A stretch of 64,000 nucleotides of DNA from Allobosea sp039673065 (lineage in GTDB: Bacteria > Pseudomonadota > Alphaproteobacteria > Rhizobiales > Beijerinckiaceae), in NCBI RefSeq assembly GCF_039673065.1, contig NZ_JBDJKW010000008.1, positions 124,001 through 188,000 on the forward strand. The letters run 5' to 3'. Numbering within the stretch: the first letter of the stretch is position 1; each line of letters opens with the position of its first letter. This document shows, piece by piece, positions 1 through 7,796 of the stretch. The notes under the pieces are model-generated. The model was not told the origin of the DNA, did not search any database, and saw nothing but the letters and a program-made list of their open reading frames with translations. The position numbers were made by a program, and so were the translations under genes.

Positions 1-171
1 GATAGCGGCGCGACGGCGGGGGGCAAGCCGCTTCCGGCGCCGCGACTGCCGGCAAAGCGGGCTTATGCGCGCGTCCTGCGCAGGCGGACGCCCCGGCCCG
101 CCGTCCCCGGCGCTGGCAAAGCCGGCGCGATGGTCGCATTGTCGTCGCAGGATTCGGTTCGACTGGCGTGA
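1..171 (+). CDS. Possible 3-prime end of an upstream gene (partial)
   Basis: Frame 1 is open from the window edge to a TGA at 169-171, about 56 residues rich in Ala, Arg, Pro and Gly. The stop lies 7 nt before the Shine-Dalgarno of zwf, as expected if a gene upstream is co-transcribed with zwf. No domain is recognisable, and in such GC-rich DNA an open frame of this length occurs by chance, so this is only a candidate. Confidence 0.3.
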   Translation, partial: DSGATAGGKPLPAPRLPAKRAYARVLRRRTPRPAVPGAGKAGAMVALSSQDSVRLA

Positions 172-193
172 ACCGGCCAGGAGTTTTCAGACC

Positions 194-1699
194 ATGGATG
201 CCATCGCCGAGCGCCTGCTCAATCTCGAGGCCACCCCGCAGCGCACGCCGGTGCCGCCCTTCGACCTGGTGATCTTCGGGGCCGGCGGCGACCTGGCGCT
301 GCGCAAGCTCTTTCCGGCGCTGGCGCAGCGCAACGAGGAGGGCGTGCTGCCGGGCGAGAGCCGGGTGATCGGCATCGTGCGCAAGCAGGCCGACATCGAG
401 GGCGTGCCCAACCAGGTCGCGGCCAAGCTCGCCGAGGCCGGCTTCTCGCCGGAGCGGATCAAGGCCTTCCGCCAGCGCCTGACCATGGTGATGCTCGACG
501 CGGTCAAGCCCGAGACCTATGGCGCGCTCGCCGAGGCGCTGGGCGAGTCCCAGCGCGTGCGCTCCTTTTATCTCTCGACGCCGCCGGACCTGTTCATCCC
601 GATCTGCGAGAACCTCGCCGCGGCCGGCATCCTGACGCCGACCTCGCGTGTCATCCTCGAGAAGCCGCTGGGGCGCGACCTCGCCTCGGCGCGCGAGATC
701 AACGACGCCGTGGCCCGCATCCTGCCGGAAAGCCGCACCTACCGGATCGACCATTATCTCGGCAAGGAGACGGTGCAGAACCTGCTGGTGCTGCGCTTCG
801 CCAACACGCTGTTCGAGCGCTCCTGGTCGAGCCGCGACATCGACAACGTCCAGATCACCGTGGCCGAGACGGTCGGGCTGGAGCAGCGCGCCGGCTATTA
901 CGACAAGGCCGGCCATCTGCGCGACATGGTGCAGAACCATGTGCTGCAATTGCTCTGCCTCTTCGCCATCGAGCCGCCGAACCTGCTGGAGGCTGATGCG
1001 GTGCGCGACGAGAAGGTCAGGGTGCTGAAGGCCCTGCGCCCGATCGTCGGCCCCGACGTGCAGCGCCATACGGTGCGCGGCCAGTACGGGCCGGGCGTGC
1101 TCGACGGCCAGCGGGTGCGCGGCTATGCCGAGGAACTCGGCCATCCCAGCAACACCGAGACCTTCGCCGCCATCCGCTGCGAGCTCGACACCTGGCGCTG
1201 GGCCGGCGTCCCGATCTATCTGCGCACCGGCAAGCGCATGGCGCAGCGCTATTCCGAGATCGCGGTGACCTTCAAGCCGGTGCCGCACTCGATCTTCGGG
1301 CGCTCCCCCGGCTGCGACGAGTTGATGGCCAACCGGCTGCTCATCCGTCTGCAGCCCAATGACGGCGTGCAATTGCAGCTGATGATGAAGGTCCCGGGCT
1401 CGGGCAAGCTCAAGATCGTGCCGCGCCAGCTCGACCTGCGCTACGACACCGCCTTCGACGTGCGCACCCCCGACGCCTATGAGCGCCTGCTGACCGACGT
1501 GATCCGCGGCGACCAGACACTGTTCATGCGCCGTGACGAGGTCGAGCAGGCCTGGGGCTGGATCGACCCGATCCTGGCCGGCTGGCAGGAATACTACCCG
1601 CAACCGCATCGCTATGCCGCCGGCAGCTGGGGTCCCTCGCAGGCCATCGGCATGATCGAGCGCGAGGGCCGTTCCTGGGCCGATCCGGAGATCGCCTGA
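194..1699 (+). CDS. zwf: Glucose-6-phosphate 1-dehydrogenase
   Basis: Oxidises glucose 6-phosphate to 6-phosphogluconolactone with NAD(P)+ in the cytoplasm, feeding the Entner-Doudoroff and pentose-phosphate routes. The 501-residue protein has family length. Seen: a GAGGDLALRKL nucleotide-binding loop at 29-39, EKPLG at 156-160 and the substrate/catalytic motif RIDHYLGKE at 184-192. The start at 194 is preferred over an in-frame start at 65 because AGGAG (179-183) sits correctly before it and residues encoded upstream resemble nothing. The stop overlaps the next start by 1 nt, so zwf and pgl are translationally coupled. Confidence 0.97.
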   Translation: MDAIAERLLNLEATPQRTPVPPFDLVIFGAGGDLALRKLFPALAQRNEEGVLPGESRVIGIVRKQADIEGVPNQVAAKLAEAGFSPERIKAFRQRLTMVMLDAVKPETYGALAEALGESQRVRSFYLSTPPDLFIPICENLAAAGILTPTSRVILEKPLGRDLASAREINDAVARILPESRTYRIDHYLGKETVQNLLVLRFANTLFERSWSSRDIDNVQITVAETVGLEQRAGYYDKAGHLRDMVQNHVLQLLCLFAIEPPNLLEADAVRDEKVRVLKALRPIVGPDVQRHTVRGQYGPGVLDGQRVRGYAEELGHPSNTETFAAIRCELDTWRWAGVPIYLRTGKRMAQRYSEIAVTFKPVPHSIFGRSPGCDELMANRLLIRLQPNDGVQLQLMMKVPGSGKLKIVPRQLDLRYDTAFDVRTPDAYERLLTDVIRGDQTLFMRRDEVEQAWGWIDPILAGWQEYYPQPHRYAAGSWGPSQAIGMIEREGRSWADPEIA

Positions 1700-2388
1700 T
1701 GACCATGCCCGGACCGCTGGTGCGCCATCGCTTCGAGACGCTGGCCGACGCCTCGGAGGCGCTGGCCGAGGCCGTCGCGGTGCGCCTGCGCGCCCTGATC
1801 GACGCCCAGGGCTCGGCGCTGCTCGCCGTGCCCGGCGGCACCACGCCGGCGCGCTTCCTCGCCGCGCTCGGCGGGCAGGATCTGCCCTGGCAGCGTGTCA
1901 CCGTGATGCCGACCGATGAGCGCTTCGTCGCGCCCGACGATCCGGCCTCGAACGAGCGGATGATCCGCGCCGCCTTCGCACCGCTGCGCGACGGCAGGGC
2001 CCAGTTCGTCTCCTTCCACAATGCCGGCGACGATCTCGAAGCGGCCGCCACCAGCCTCGACCGGGTGCTCAGCGCCCTGCCGCCGCTCGACATCCTGGTG
2101 AGCGGCATGGGCGCCGACGGGCACATCGCCTCGCTGTTTCCCGGCGAGACGGCGGCGCTCTCTGCACCGGCCGCGGTGCACGCGGTCGCGGCGGCGCCGC
2201 CCGACCTGCCGCCGCGCCTGTCGCTCTCGCCCGCCAGACTGGCCGGCGCCGGCCATGCCGCGCTGCTGATCACCGGCGCCGAGAAGGAACGCGTGCTCGC
2301 CGCCGCCGCCGAGCTGCCGGCCGCCTTGCCGGTCGGCCTGCTGCTCGCCCGCTCGCAAGGGCTCGACGTCTACTGGGCGAAGGCGTAA
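1699..2388 (+). CDS. pgl: 6-phosphogluconolactonase
   Basis: Hydrolyses 6-phosphogluconolactone to 6-phosphogluconate, the step after zwf. This 229-residue protein belongs to the glucosamine-6-phosphate isomerase/lactonase (DevB-type) family: VPGGTTPARF near 44-53, PTDERFV at 71-77 and SGMGADGHIASLFP at 135-148 are the expected active-site segments. Its ATG overlaps the zwf TGA by 1 nt, a typical coupled pair. The 89-bp spacer to eda holds competing hairpins (separate entry). Confidence 0.95.
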   Translation: MTMPGPLVRHRFETLADASEALAEAVAVRLRALIDAQGSALLAVPGGTTPARFLAALGGQDLPWQRVTVMPTDERFVAPDDPASNERMIRAAFAPLRDGRAQFVSFHNAGDDLEAAATSLDRVLSALPPLDILVSGMGADGHIASLFPGETAALSAPAAVHAVAAAPPDLPPRLSLSPARLAGAGHAALLITGAEKERVLAAAAELPAALPVGLLLARSQGLDVYWAKA

Positions 2389-2417
2389 GCGAACCCCAAA
2401 CGAGGCCTAGCCGCGAG

Positions 2418-2453
2418 CGGCCCGGAGCGCTGCCGGGCCGGCCGCGCGGCCGG
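2418..2453 (+). repeat. Overlapping, mutually exclusive hairpins in the pgl-eda spacer
   Basis: Arms CGGCCCGG (2418-2425) and CCGGGCCG (2433-2440) close a 7-nt loop. A perfect 16-nt palindrome at 2438-2453 uses the same bases 2438-2440, so only one of the two can form fully. There is no T-tract, so a simple intrinsic terminator is unlikely. They lie 25-60 nt before the eda start and may only stabilise the zwf-pgl message. Confidence 0.45.
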
Positions 2454-2477
2454 ACGCAGCCCGAGAGGAAACCGATC

Positions 2478-3119
2478 ATGTCCACCGATCCCGAAATCGC
2501 CCGTCTCGCCGCCTGCGGCGTCGTGCCCGTCGTCGTCATCGACGAGGTCGAGGTGGCGGTGCCGCTCGCGGAGGCGCTGCTCGCCGGCGGCATCGACGTG
2601 ATCGAGATCACGCTGCGCCGGCCGGCCGCCATGGCGGCGCTGGAGGAGGTGGCCAGGCGCGTGCCGGCGATCCTGCCGGTGGCGGGCACCGTCGTCACCC
2701 CGGCGCAGGCCGCCCAGGTCCGCGACGCCGGCGCGCGCGCCGTGGTCAGCCCCGGCTTCAGCGAGAGCGTCGATGCGGCGATGCGCGCCACCGGCCTGCC
2801 CTGGCTGCCCGGCGTCTCGACCGCCTCCGACTGCATGCGCGCGGTCGAGGCCGGCCGCCTGACCTGCAAGTTCTTCCCGGCCGAGCAGTCCGGCGGCGTG
2901 CCGGGGCTGAAGGCGCTGTCCGGCCCGTTCCCGCAGCTGCGCTTCTGCCCGACCGGCGGCGTCTCGCTCGCCAATCTCGGCTCCTATCTCGCCTTGCCGC
3001 AGGTCGCCTGTGTCGGCGGCTCCTGGCTGGTCCCGGCCGATGCGGTGACGAGCCGCGACTGGGCGACGGTCACCCGGCTGTCGCGCGAGGCCCGCGCCAA
3101 GGTTGCCGAGCTGCGCTGA
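2478..3119 (+). CDS. eda: KDPG/KHG aldolase (2-dehydro-3-deoxyphosphogluconate aldolase)
   Basis: Class I aldolase that splits 2-keto-3-deoxy-6-phosphogluconate into pyruvate and glyceraldehyde 3-phosphate, the last Entner-Doudoroff step. The 213-residue protein is full length. E43 in VIEITLR is the expected general acid/base, GTVVTP is at 70-75, and K131 in CKFFPAE is the Schiff-base lysine. SD GAGAGGAA is at 2463-2470. It follows pgl by 89 bp on the same strand. edd, which makes its substrate, is not in the window and must lie elsewhere if the route is complete. Confidence 0.95.
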   Translation: MSTDPEIARLAACGVVPVVVIDEVEVAVPLAEALLAGGIDVIEITLRRPAAMAALEEVARRVPAILPVAGTVVTPAQAAQVRDAGARAVVSPGFSESVDAAMRATGLPWLPGVSTASDCMRAVEAGRLTCKFFPAEQSGGVPGLKALSGPFPQLRFCPTGGVSLANLGSYLALPQVACVGGSWLVPADAVTSRDWATVTRLSREARAKVAELR

Positions 3120-3144
3120 GCCGGCCAGTCACGCGGCGAGGACC

Positions 3145-3711
3145 TCAGTCGTCGCCGCGCACGCCGCTCCAGGCCAGTTCCTGGACATAGGTCCGGATAT
3201 CCGCCGGCCAGCCGGCCGCCTGCCGGAAGAAGCCGATCTCGTCGTCGGCGAAGAGCGCGCGCGTCGCCTCCTCGAAGCCCGGCCGGTCGCCGGCCAGCGG
3301 GCTCATCACGCGATAGGCGCGCTCGCGGGCGATGCGGCCCTGCGTCTGCCCGCCATCGCCGCGCCGCGCCTCGTCGATCAGCCGCCGCAGTGCCTGCGAG
3401 GCGCCGCCCGGCTGCTCCGCCAGCCAGTCCCAGTGCCGCGGCAGGAGCGTGACCTCGCGCGCCACCACGCCGAGCTTCGGTCGGCCGCGGCCGCGCGGCA
3501 GCTGGGGATCGAGCCGCGCCACGATCTCCGCGTCCGTGCCGCGCAGGTCGAGATCGATCACCGCCCCCGTCCGGTCGTCGAAGGTCAGGATCGTCGCATC
3601 CGGACGGCGGTCGAGGCGCTGCCGCACCGCGAGCGCGACCTCGGTCAGCGGGCCGCGGGCGAGGAAGCTTTCGCCGTCGAAGGCGGTGGCGGGACGATCT
3701 GCGTCGGACAT
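3145..3711 (-). CDS. DUF2239 family protein
   Basis: A 188-residue soluble protein without signal peptide or membrane segment. The central run GRGRPKLGVVAREVTLLPRH, followed by WDWLAEQPGG and LRRLIDEAR, is the hallmark of DUF2239. The function of this family is not known to me. The N-terminus has an FDDRTG segment followed by a glycine/arginine-rich linker. The start at 3711 has AGGAG 7 nt upstream. It is divergently transcribed from the GIY-YIG gene, with fully overlapping -35 boxes, so the pair is probably co-regulated. Confidence 0.85.
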   Translation of the reverse strand: MSDADRPATAFDGESFLARGPLTEVALAVRQRLDRRPDATILTFDDRTGAVIDLDLRGTDAEIVARLDPQLPRGRGRPKLGVVAREVTLLPRHWDWLAEQPGGASQALRRLIDEARRGDGGQTQGRIARERAYRVMSPLAGDRPGFEEATRALFADDEIGFFRQAAGWPADIRTYVQELAWSGVRGDD

Positions 3712-3734
3712 GGGCGGCTCCTGATGGCTGCCAT

Positions 3735-3784
3735 TAATTACCCGGGCGAAAAGTCTTGAGTCAATATGATCCGGGTGATAATTG
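3735..3784. promoter_or_regulatory. Shared divergent promoter/operator of the DUF2239 and GIY-YIG genes
   Basis: The near-palindrome TTGAGTCAA (3756-3764) supplies both -35 boxes: plus strand TTGAGT (3756-3761), 17 bp, TAATTG (3779-3784); minus strand TTGACT (3764-3759), 18 bp, TAATTA (3740-3735). Next to each -10 is an inverted copy of one element, CCGGGTGATAATT (plus, 3771-3783) and CCCGGGTAATTA (minus, 3746-3735). One dimeric repressor bound at these boxes could shut both promoters. The arrangement is seen directly; the function is inferred. Confidence 0.6.
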
Positions 3785-3811
3785 CCGCCCCTCGAACAGC
3801 AGGAGGGCGCG

Positions 3812-4147
3812 ATGCGTCAGGACGACAGGAAGGCGGCGATCGCGGCCTATCGCGAACGCAAGGTGGTGGGCGGGATCTATCTGCTGCGCTGTGTGGCGAG
3901 CGGCGAAGCCTGGGCCGGGCAGGCGCCGGACCTCGCGACGATCCGGAACCGGCTCTGGTTCACGCTGCGGCAGGGCAGCCATCGCCAGCGCAGTCTACAG
4001 GCCGCCTGGGCCGCCCATGGCGAGGACGCCTTCGCTTTCGAAGCGCTCGAGCGACTGGACGAGAAGGCGCTGGAGGCCGGCCGCGAGCGCGTCATGAAGG
4101 CGCGGCTGGCGCATTGGTGCGCGCAGCTTGGGGCGGACGCGCTGTGA
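3812..4147 (+). CDS. GIY-YIG nuclease family protein with a degenerate second motif
   Basis: A 111-residue protein of the small alphaproteobacterial GIY-YIG-like family. GIYLLRC at 21-27 is the GIY motif. The YIG position reads WAG (34-36), and RNRLWFTLRQGSH (45-57) supplies the conserved arginine helix. The ATG at 3812 is chosen because AGGAGG (3801-3806) precedes it; an in-frame ATG at 3782 lies inside the operator region. Whether it still cuts DNA is unclear. It shares its promoter with the DUF2239 gene, and a role in a stress response together with it is an inference only. Confidence 0.8.
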   Translation: MRQDDRKAAIAAYRERKVVGGIYLLRCVASGEAWAGQAPDLATIRNRLWFTLRQGSHRQRSLQAAWAAHGEDAFAFEALERLDEKALEAGRERVMKARLAHWCAQLGADAL

Positions 4148-4148
4148 C

Positions 4149-4252
4149 CGCCGCATCGTCATGCGGCGCTTGTCTTCGGCATCCACGTCTCGCGATCGGC
4201 ATGTGATCAGCCGAGCGCAAGACGTGGATGGTCGGGACGCGCCCGACCATCC
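4149..4252. repeat. Cluster of nested palindromes, probable dispersed intergenic repeat
   Basis: Between convergent genes lie three inverted repeats. Arms CGCCGCAT / ATGCGGCG (4149-4168) enclose 4 nt. Arms CATCCACGTCT (4180-4190) and AGACGTGGATG (4220-4230) enclose 29 nt. Arms GGATGGTCGGG (4226-4236) and CCCGACCATCC (4242-4252) enclose ACGCG. The last two overlap, so they compete. The make-up resembles REP/BIME-type intergenic palindromes. No second copy is visible in this window. Confidence 0.5.
4226..4252. terminator. Possible bidirectional terminator hairpin
   Basis: A perfect 11-bp stem with a 5-nt loop lies between the 3-prime ends of the GIY-YIG gene (plus) and the FAD oxidoreductase gene (minus). 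No T-tract follows on either strand, so termination is plausible by position but not certain. It may simply be part of the palindromic repeat. Confidence 0.4.
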
Positions 4253-4264
4253 TGGGGGAGGGCT

Positions 4265-5371
4265 TCAGCTTGCCAGCCCCTCGACGACGAGATCGGCGAT
4301 CGCCAGCGAGCTGGTCAGCCCGGGGCTCTCGATGCCGAGCAGATTGACCAGCCCGGGCACGCCGTGGATGGCGGGACCGTCGATGCGGAAATCCGGCATC
4401 GGCTCGCCCGGCCCGTGCAGCTTGGGGCGCACGCCGGCATAGTCGGCGACCAGCGCCCCGTCGGGCAGGCCCGGCCAATAGGTGCGGATCGCGGCGTAGA
4501 AGCTCTCGGCGCGGGCCGGATCGACCACGAGATCCTGGTCGTCCTCGACCCATTGCACGTCCGGCCCGAACTTGACCCGGCCGGCCATGTCGATGGTGGC
4601 GTGGATGCCGAGGCCCGCCTGCTCCGGCACCGGGTAGACCAGATGGCGGAAGGGCTGCTTGCCGAGCAGCGAGAAATAATTGCCCTTGGCGAAGGACTGC
4701 TTCGGCACCTCCTCGGCGGGGAAGCCTTCCAGCCGCGAGAGCAGGCGCGGCGCGCCGTGGCCGGCGGCGTTGACCACGGTCTTCACTGTGTAGGTCGCCG
4801 GATCCGCGCCGCCGAAATCGACGCTGAAACCCTCGCCCTCGCGGCGCCAGGCGGTGATCGGCGTGTTGAGCGCCAGCGAGCCGCCGGCCGCCTCGCACTC
4901 GCCGAGCAGCGACAGCATCAGCGCATGGGAATCGACCACGCCGGTCTCGGGCGAGAACAGCGCGATCTCGCAGGTCACCTCCGGCTCGAGCTCGCGCGCC
5001 TCGGCCGCGTCGACCCAGCGCAGCGAGCCGACGCCCGAGGCCTCGGCGCGCGCTGCGATCGTCTCCAGCGCCGGGCGCTGGCCGGCATGGGTGCCGACGA
5101 TCAGCTTGCCGCAGGCGCGGTGCGGCACGCCGCGCTCGCGCAGATAGTCGTAGAGCCGCTTGCGGCCCTCGACGCAGACCCGCGCCTTCAGCGAGCCCGG
5201 CGGATAGTAGATCCCGGCATGGATGACCTCGCTGTTGCGGGCGGAGGTCTGCGTGCCGATGCCCTCGGCCGCCTCGGCGATCACGACTTCGCGGCCCGCC
5301 AGAGCGAGCGCGCGCGCAGTGGCGAGGCCGACGACGCCGGCCCCGACCACCAGACAATCGATGTCGGTCAT
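4265..5371 (-). CDS. FAD-dependent oxidoreductase, L-2-hydroxyglutarate oxidase-like (DAO family)
   Basis: A 368-residue flavoenzyme. The N-terminal dinucleotide-binding loop VVGAGVVGLATAR spans 8-20. TSARNSEVIHAGIYYPPGSLK follows near 41 and is characteristic of the LhgO/L2HGDH branch, which oxidises L-2-hydroxyglutarate or related 2-hydroxy acids and passes electrons to quinone or oxygen. The C-terminus has PAIHGVPGLVNLLGIESPG, the flavin-capping segment. Its ATG overlaps the stop of the M20 amidohydrolase by 4 nt, so both are made from one message. The exact substrate cannot be read from sequence; a link to glutarate/lysine or acyl-amino-acid breakdown is inferred. Confidence 0.85.
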   Translation of the reverse strand: MTDIDCLVVGAGVVGLATARALALAGREVVIAEAAEGIGTQTSARNSEVIHAGIYYPPGSLKARVCVEGRKRLYDYLRERGVPHRACGKLIVGTHAGQRPALETIAARAEASGVGSLRWVDAAEARELEPEVTCEIALFSPETGVVDSHALMLSLLGECEAAGGSLALNTPITAWRREGEGFSVDFGGADPATYTVKTVVNAAGHGAPRLLSRLEGFPAEEVPKQSFAKGNYFSLLGKQPFRHLVYPVPEQAGLGIHATIDMAGRVKFGPDVQWVEDDQDLVVDPARAESFYAAIRTYWPGLPDGALVADYAGVRPKLHGPGEPMPDFRIDGPAIHGVPGLVNLLGIESPGLTSSLAIADLVVEGLAS

Positions 5372-6543
5372 GCCGAGCGCGCGGGCATCGCGGTCTCGAC
5401 GAGGCCGGCCCAGTAGGCGATGCCTACGGGGATGGCGGCGTCGTTGAACTCATAGGCCGGGTGGTGCAGCCCGGCGGAGTCGCCGTTGCCGATGAAGATA
5501 TAGGCGCCCGGCCGCTCCTCCAGCATGAAGGAGAAGTCCTCGCCGCCCATGGTCGGCGCCACCTCGGTGTCGACCACGTCGCCGGCGAAGACGCTGCGCG
5601 CCGTCTCGGCGACGAAATCGGTCTGCGCCGCATGGTTGAAGGTGACCGGATAGCCGCGCTGGTAGTCGAGCGTGTGGCTCAGGCCGAAGGCCTGGCTCGT
5701 GCCGGCGACGATCTCGCGGAAGCGCGTCTCGGCGAGGTCGCGCATCGCCGGGGTCAGCGAGCGCACCGTGCCCTTGATCTCGACGGTCTGCGGGATGACG
5801 TTGAAGGCGTCGCCGGCATGGAAGGTGGTGACCGAGACCACCACGGAATCGAGCGGGTCGGCATTGCGCGAGGCGATGGTCTGTAGCGCCGAGACGATCT
5901 GGCAGGCGCCGACGATCGGGTCGATCGTCTCGTTCGGCTTGGCGGCGTGGCCGCCGCGGCCTTCCAGCTTCAGCACGAAGCCGTCGGTGGCGGCCATGAT
6001 CGGCCCCTTGCGGATGGCGAACTGGCCGACCGGCAGGCCGGGCATGTTGTGCATGCCGTAGACTTCCTGGATGCCGAAGCGGGCCATCATGCCGTCTTCG
6101 CACATCTCGCGGCCGCCGCCGCCGCCTTCCTCCGCCGGCTGGAAGATCAGCACCACCGTGCCGTCGAAGTCGCGGGTCTCGGCGAGATATTTCGCCGCGC
6201 CGAGCAGCATCGAGGTGTGCCCGTCATGGCCGCAGGCGTGCATCTTGCCCGGCACCGTCGAGCGATGCGGCAGGTTGGTCTCCTCGTGGATCGGCAGCGC
6301 GTCCATGTCGGCGCGCAGGCCGATCACCTTGCCCGAGCCCTGGCCGCGGCCGCGGATCACGCCGACCACGCCGGTGCGGCCGATGCCGGTCTCGACCGTG
6401 TCGACGCCCCAGGCGCGCAGCTTCTCGGCGACGACGCCGGCGGTGCGGTGCACGTCGAAGAGCAGCTCGGGATGGCGGTGGAGGTCGCGGCGGATCTCGA
6501 CGATCTCGGGCTCGATGGCGGCGATGAGTTCGGATTTGGGCAT
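5368..6543 (-). CDS. M20 family amidohydrolase (hippurate hydrolase / N-acyl amino acid amidohydrolase type)
   Basis: Zinc amidohydrolase of 391 residues that releases amino acids from N-acyl conjugates. Seen: RDLHRHPELLFD near the N-terminus, metal-binding HACGHDGHTSMLLGAA, QPAEEGGGGG with the catalytic Glu pair, and TMGGEDFSFMLEERPGAYIFIGNG near the C-terminus, all typical of M20D. The start at 6543 follows GAGGA; an in-frame codon at 6597 adds 18 unlike residues. It is first gene of a two-gene minus-strand operon with the FAD oxidoreductase. Hippurate itself is only one of several possible substrates. Confidence 0.9.
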   Translation of the reverse strand: MPKSELIAAIEPEIVEIRRDLHRHPELLFDVHRTAGVVAEKLRAWGVDTVETGIGRTGVVGVIRGRGQGSGKVIGLRADMDALPIHEETNLPHRSTVPGKMHACGHDGHTSMLLGAAKYLAETRDFDGTVVLIFQPAEEGGGGGREMCEDGMMARFGIQEVYGMHNMPGLPVGQFAIRKGPIMAATDGFVLKLEGRGGHAAKPNETIDPIVGACQIVSALQTIASRNADPLDSVVVSVTTFHAGDAFNVIPQTVEIKGTVRSLTPAMRDLAETRFREIVAGTSQAFGLSHTLDYQRGYPVTFNHAAQTDFVAETARSVFAGDVVDTEVAPTMGGEDFSFMLEERPGAYIFIGNGDSAGLHHPAYEFNDAAIPVGIAYWAGLVETAMPARSA

Positions 6544-6669
6544 CAGGTCCTCGATCGGTGCGTCTGGCCGGCCGCCGGGGCGGGGCGTCGCAGGCAAGCT
6601 AGCGCGCTCGGGCGCGGGGGGTAAGGGGGCGATCGCTCATGATCGCCCGGAGCGGCGGGCATGGCGGAC

Positions 6670-7638
6670 TCAGAGGCCGAACTCGCGGCGCCAGGCGTCG
6701 AGATCGGCGAGCGCGACATTGGAGCCGCACAGCACCAGCGCGACGCGCTCGCCGGGCTGGAAGCTGTCCCGGCGAGCGATCGCCGCGGCGATGGTGCAGG
6801 CGGCGGCCGGTTCGAGCAGCACCCGCCCGTTCTCCAGCGTCCAGACCAGCTCGCGCACCGCCTCGGCGTCCGGCACCACCACGATCTCCTCCAGCATCTC
6901 GCGGGCGGCGGCCAGCGTGCGCTCGGTGGCGAAGGGCGCGCCCAGCGTGCGGGCGATCGAGGTCGGGCGGATCGGCACCGGCTTCCCGGCCGCCAGCGCC
7001 TGCGTCATCGTCGTCGCGCCCTCGGTCTCGACGCCGTGGACGCGCACCGCCGGATCGAGCCCCTTCAGCGCCGCACCGACGCCGGCGACGAAGCCGCCGC
7101 CGCCGATCGAGACGAAGACATGGTCGATGCGGCCACCGGCATCGGCCGCGAGCTCGAGCCCGACCGTGCCGTGGCCGGCGATGATCGCCGGGTCGTCATA
7201 GGAATGGACATGGGTCATGCCCTTGGCCTCGTAGGCTTCCGCCTTCGAGAAGGCGGCGAGTGCGTCCTCGCAGAGCTCGACCTCGCCGCCGGCCTCCTGC
7301 GTCAGCCGGATGCTCAGTGGTGCCACCGATTTCGGCATCAGCACTAGCGCCCGCGTGCCGAGCATGCTCGCCACCAGCGAGACCGCGATGGCGTGGTTGC
7401 CGCCGGAGACGGTGACGACGCCGCGCGCCTTCTCGGCATCGGAGAGGCCGAGCAGCTTGTTGAAGCAGCCGCGCACCTTGAACGAGCCGGCGAGCTGCAG
7501 GCTCTCGACCTTGACCACGGTCTCGACGCCGAGGCGCTGCGACAGGCCGGCGCTGCGGAAGGTCGGGGTGCGGCGCACCCGGCCGGCGATGCGGGCGGCG
7601 GCGGCCTGGATATCGGCGAGGGAGACGTCGAAGGGCAT
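6670..7638 (-). CDS. PLP-dependent threonine/serine dehydratase family protein
   Basis: A 322-residue fold-type II PLP enzyme that deaminates a hydroxy-amino acid, probably threonine or serine, to a keto acid. K54 in GSFKVRG binds PLP, VSGGNHAIAVS is the Asn-containing cofactor loop, and SIGGGGFVAG holds the PLP phosphate. Without a C-terminal ACT domain it is of the catabolic/short type rather than biosynthetic IlvA. The family also contains serine racemases and hydroxyectoine-utilisation EutB; EutB is possible but nothing else of that pathway is nearby. It is transcribed alone, 126 bp before the M20 operon. Confidence 0.85.
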   Translation of the reverse strand: MPFDVSLADIQAAAARIAGRVRRTPTFRSAGLSQRLGVETVVKVESLQLAGSFKVRGCFNKLLGLSDAEKARGVVTVSGGNHAIAVSLVASMLGTRALVLMPKSVAPLSIRLTQEAGGEVELCEDALAAFSKAEAYEAKGMTHVHSYDDPAIIAGHGTVGLELAADAGGRIDHVFVSIGGGGFVAGVGAALKGLDPAVRVHGVETEGATTMTQALAAGKPVPIRPTSIARTLGAPFATERTLAAAREMLEEIVVVPDAEAVRELVWTLENGRVLLEPAAACTIAAAIARRDSFQPGERVALVLCGSNVALADLDAWRREFGL

Positions 7639-7796
7639 GGGCGCTGGATCTCTGGCGGGCTCTGCGTCGGTCCGAACAAGAGCGCGCCGGGCGCGGGCCG
7701 GTCAAGCGTGCGCCGCCGGTTGACCTGCGGGCGGCGCGCCGTAGCCTCGGCGGCACGGTTCCTGCCTGTGGTTCCTTGTGAAGGAGGTCACCCGAC

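Noticed and set aside
65..193. N-terminal extension of zwf to 65
   Set aside because: Residues are unlike G6PD N-termini and there is no ribosome-binding site; the start at 194 has one.
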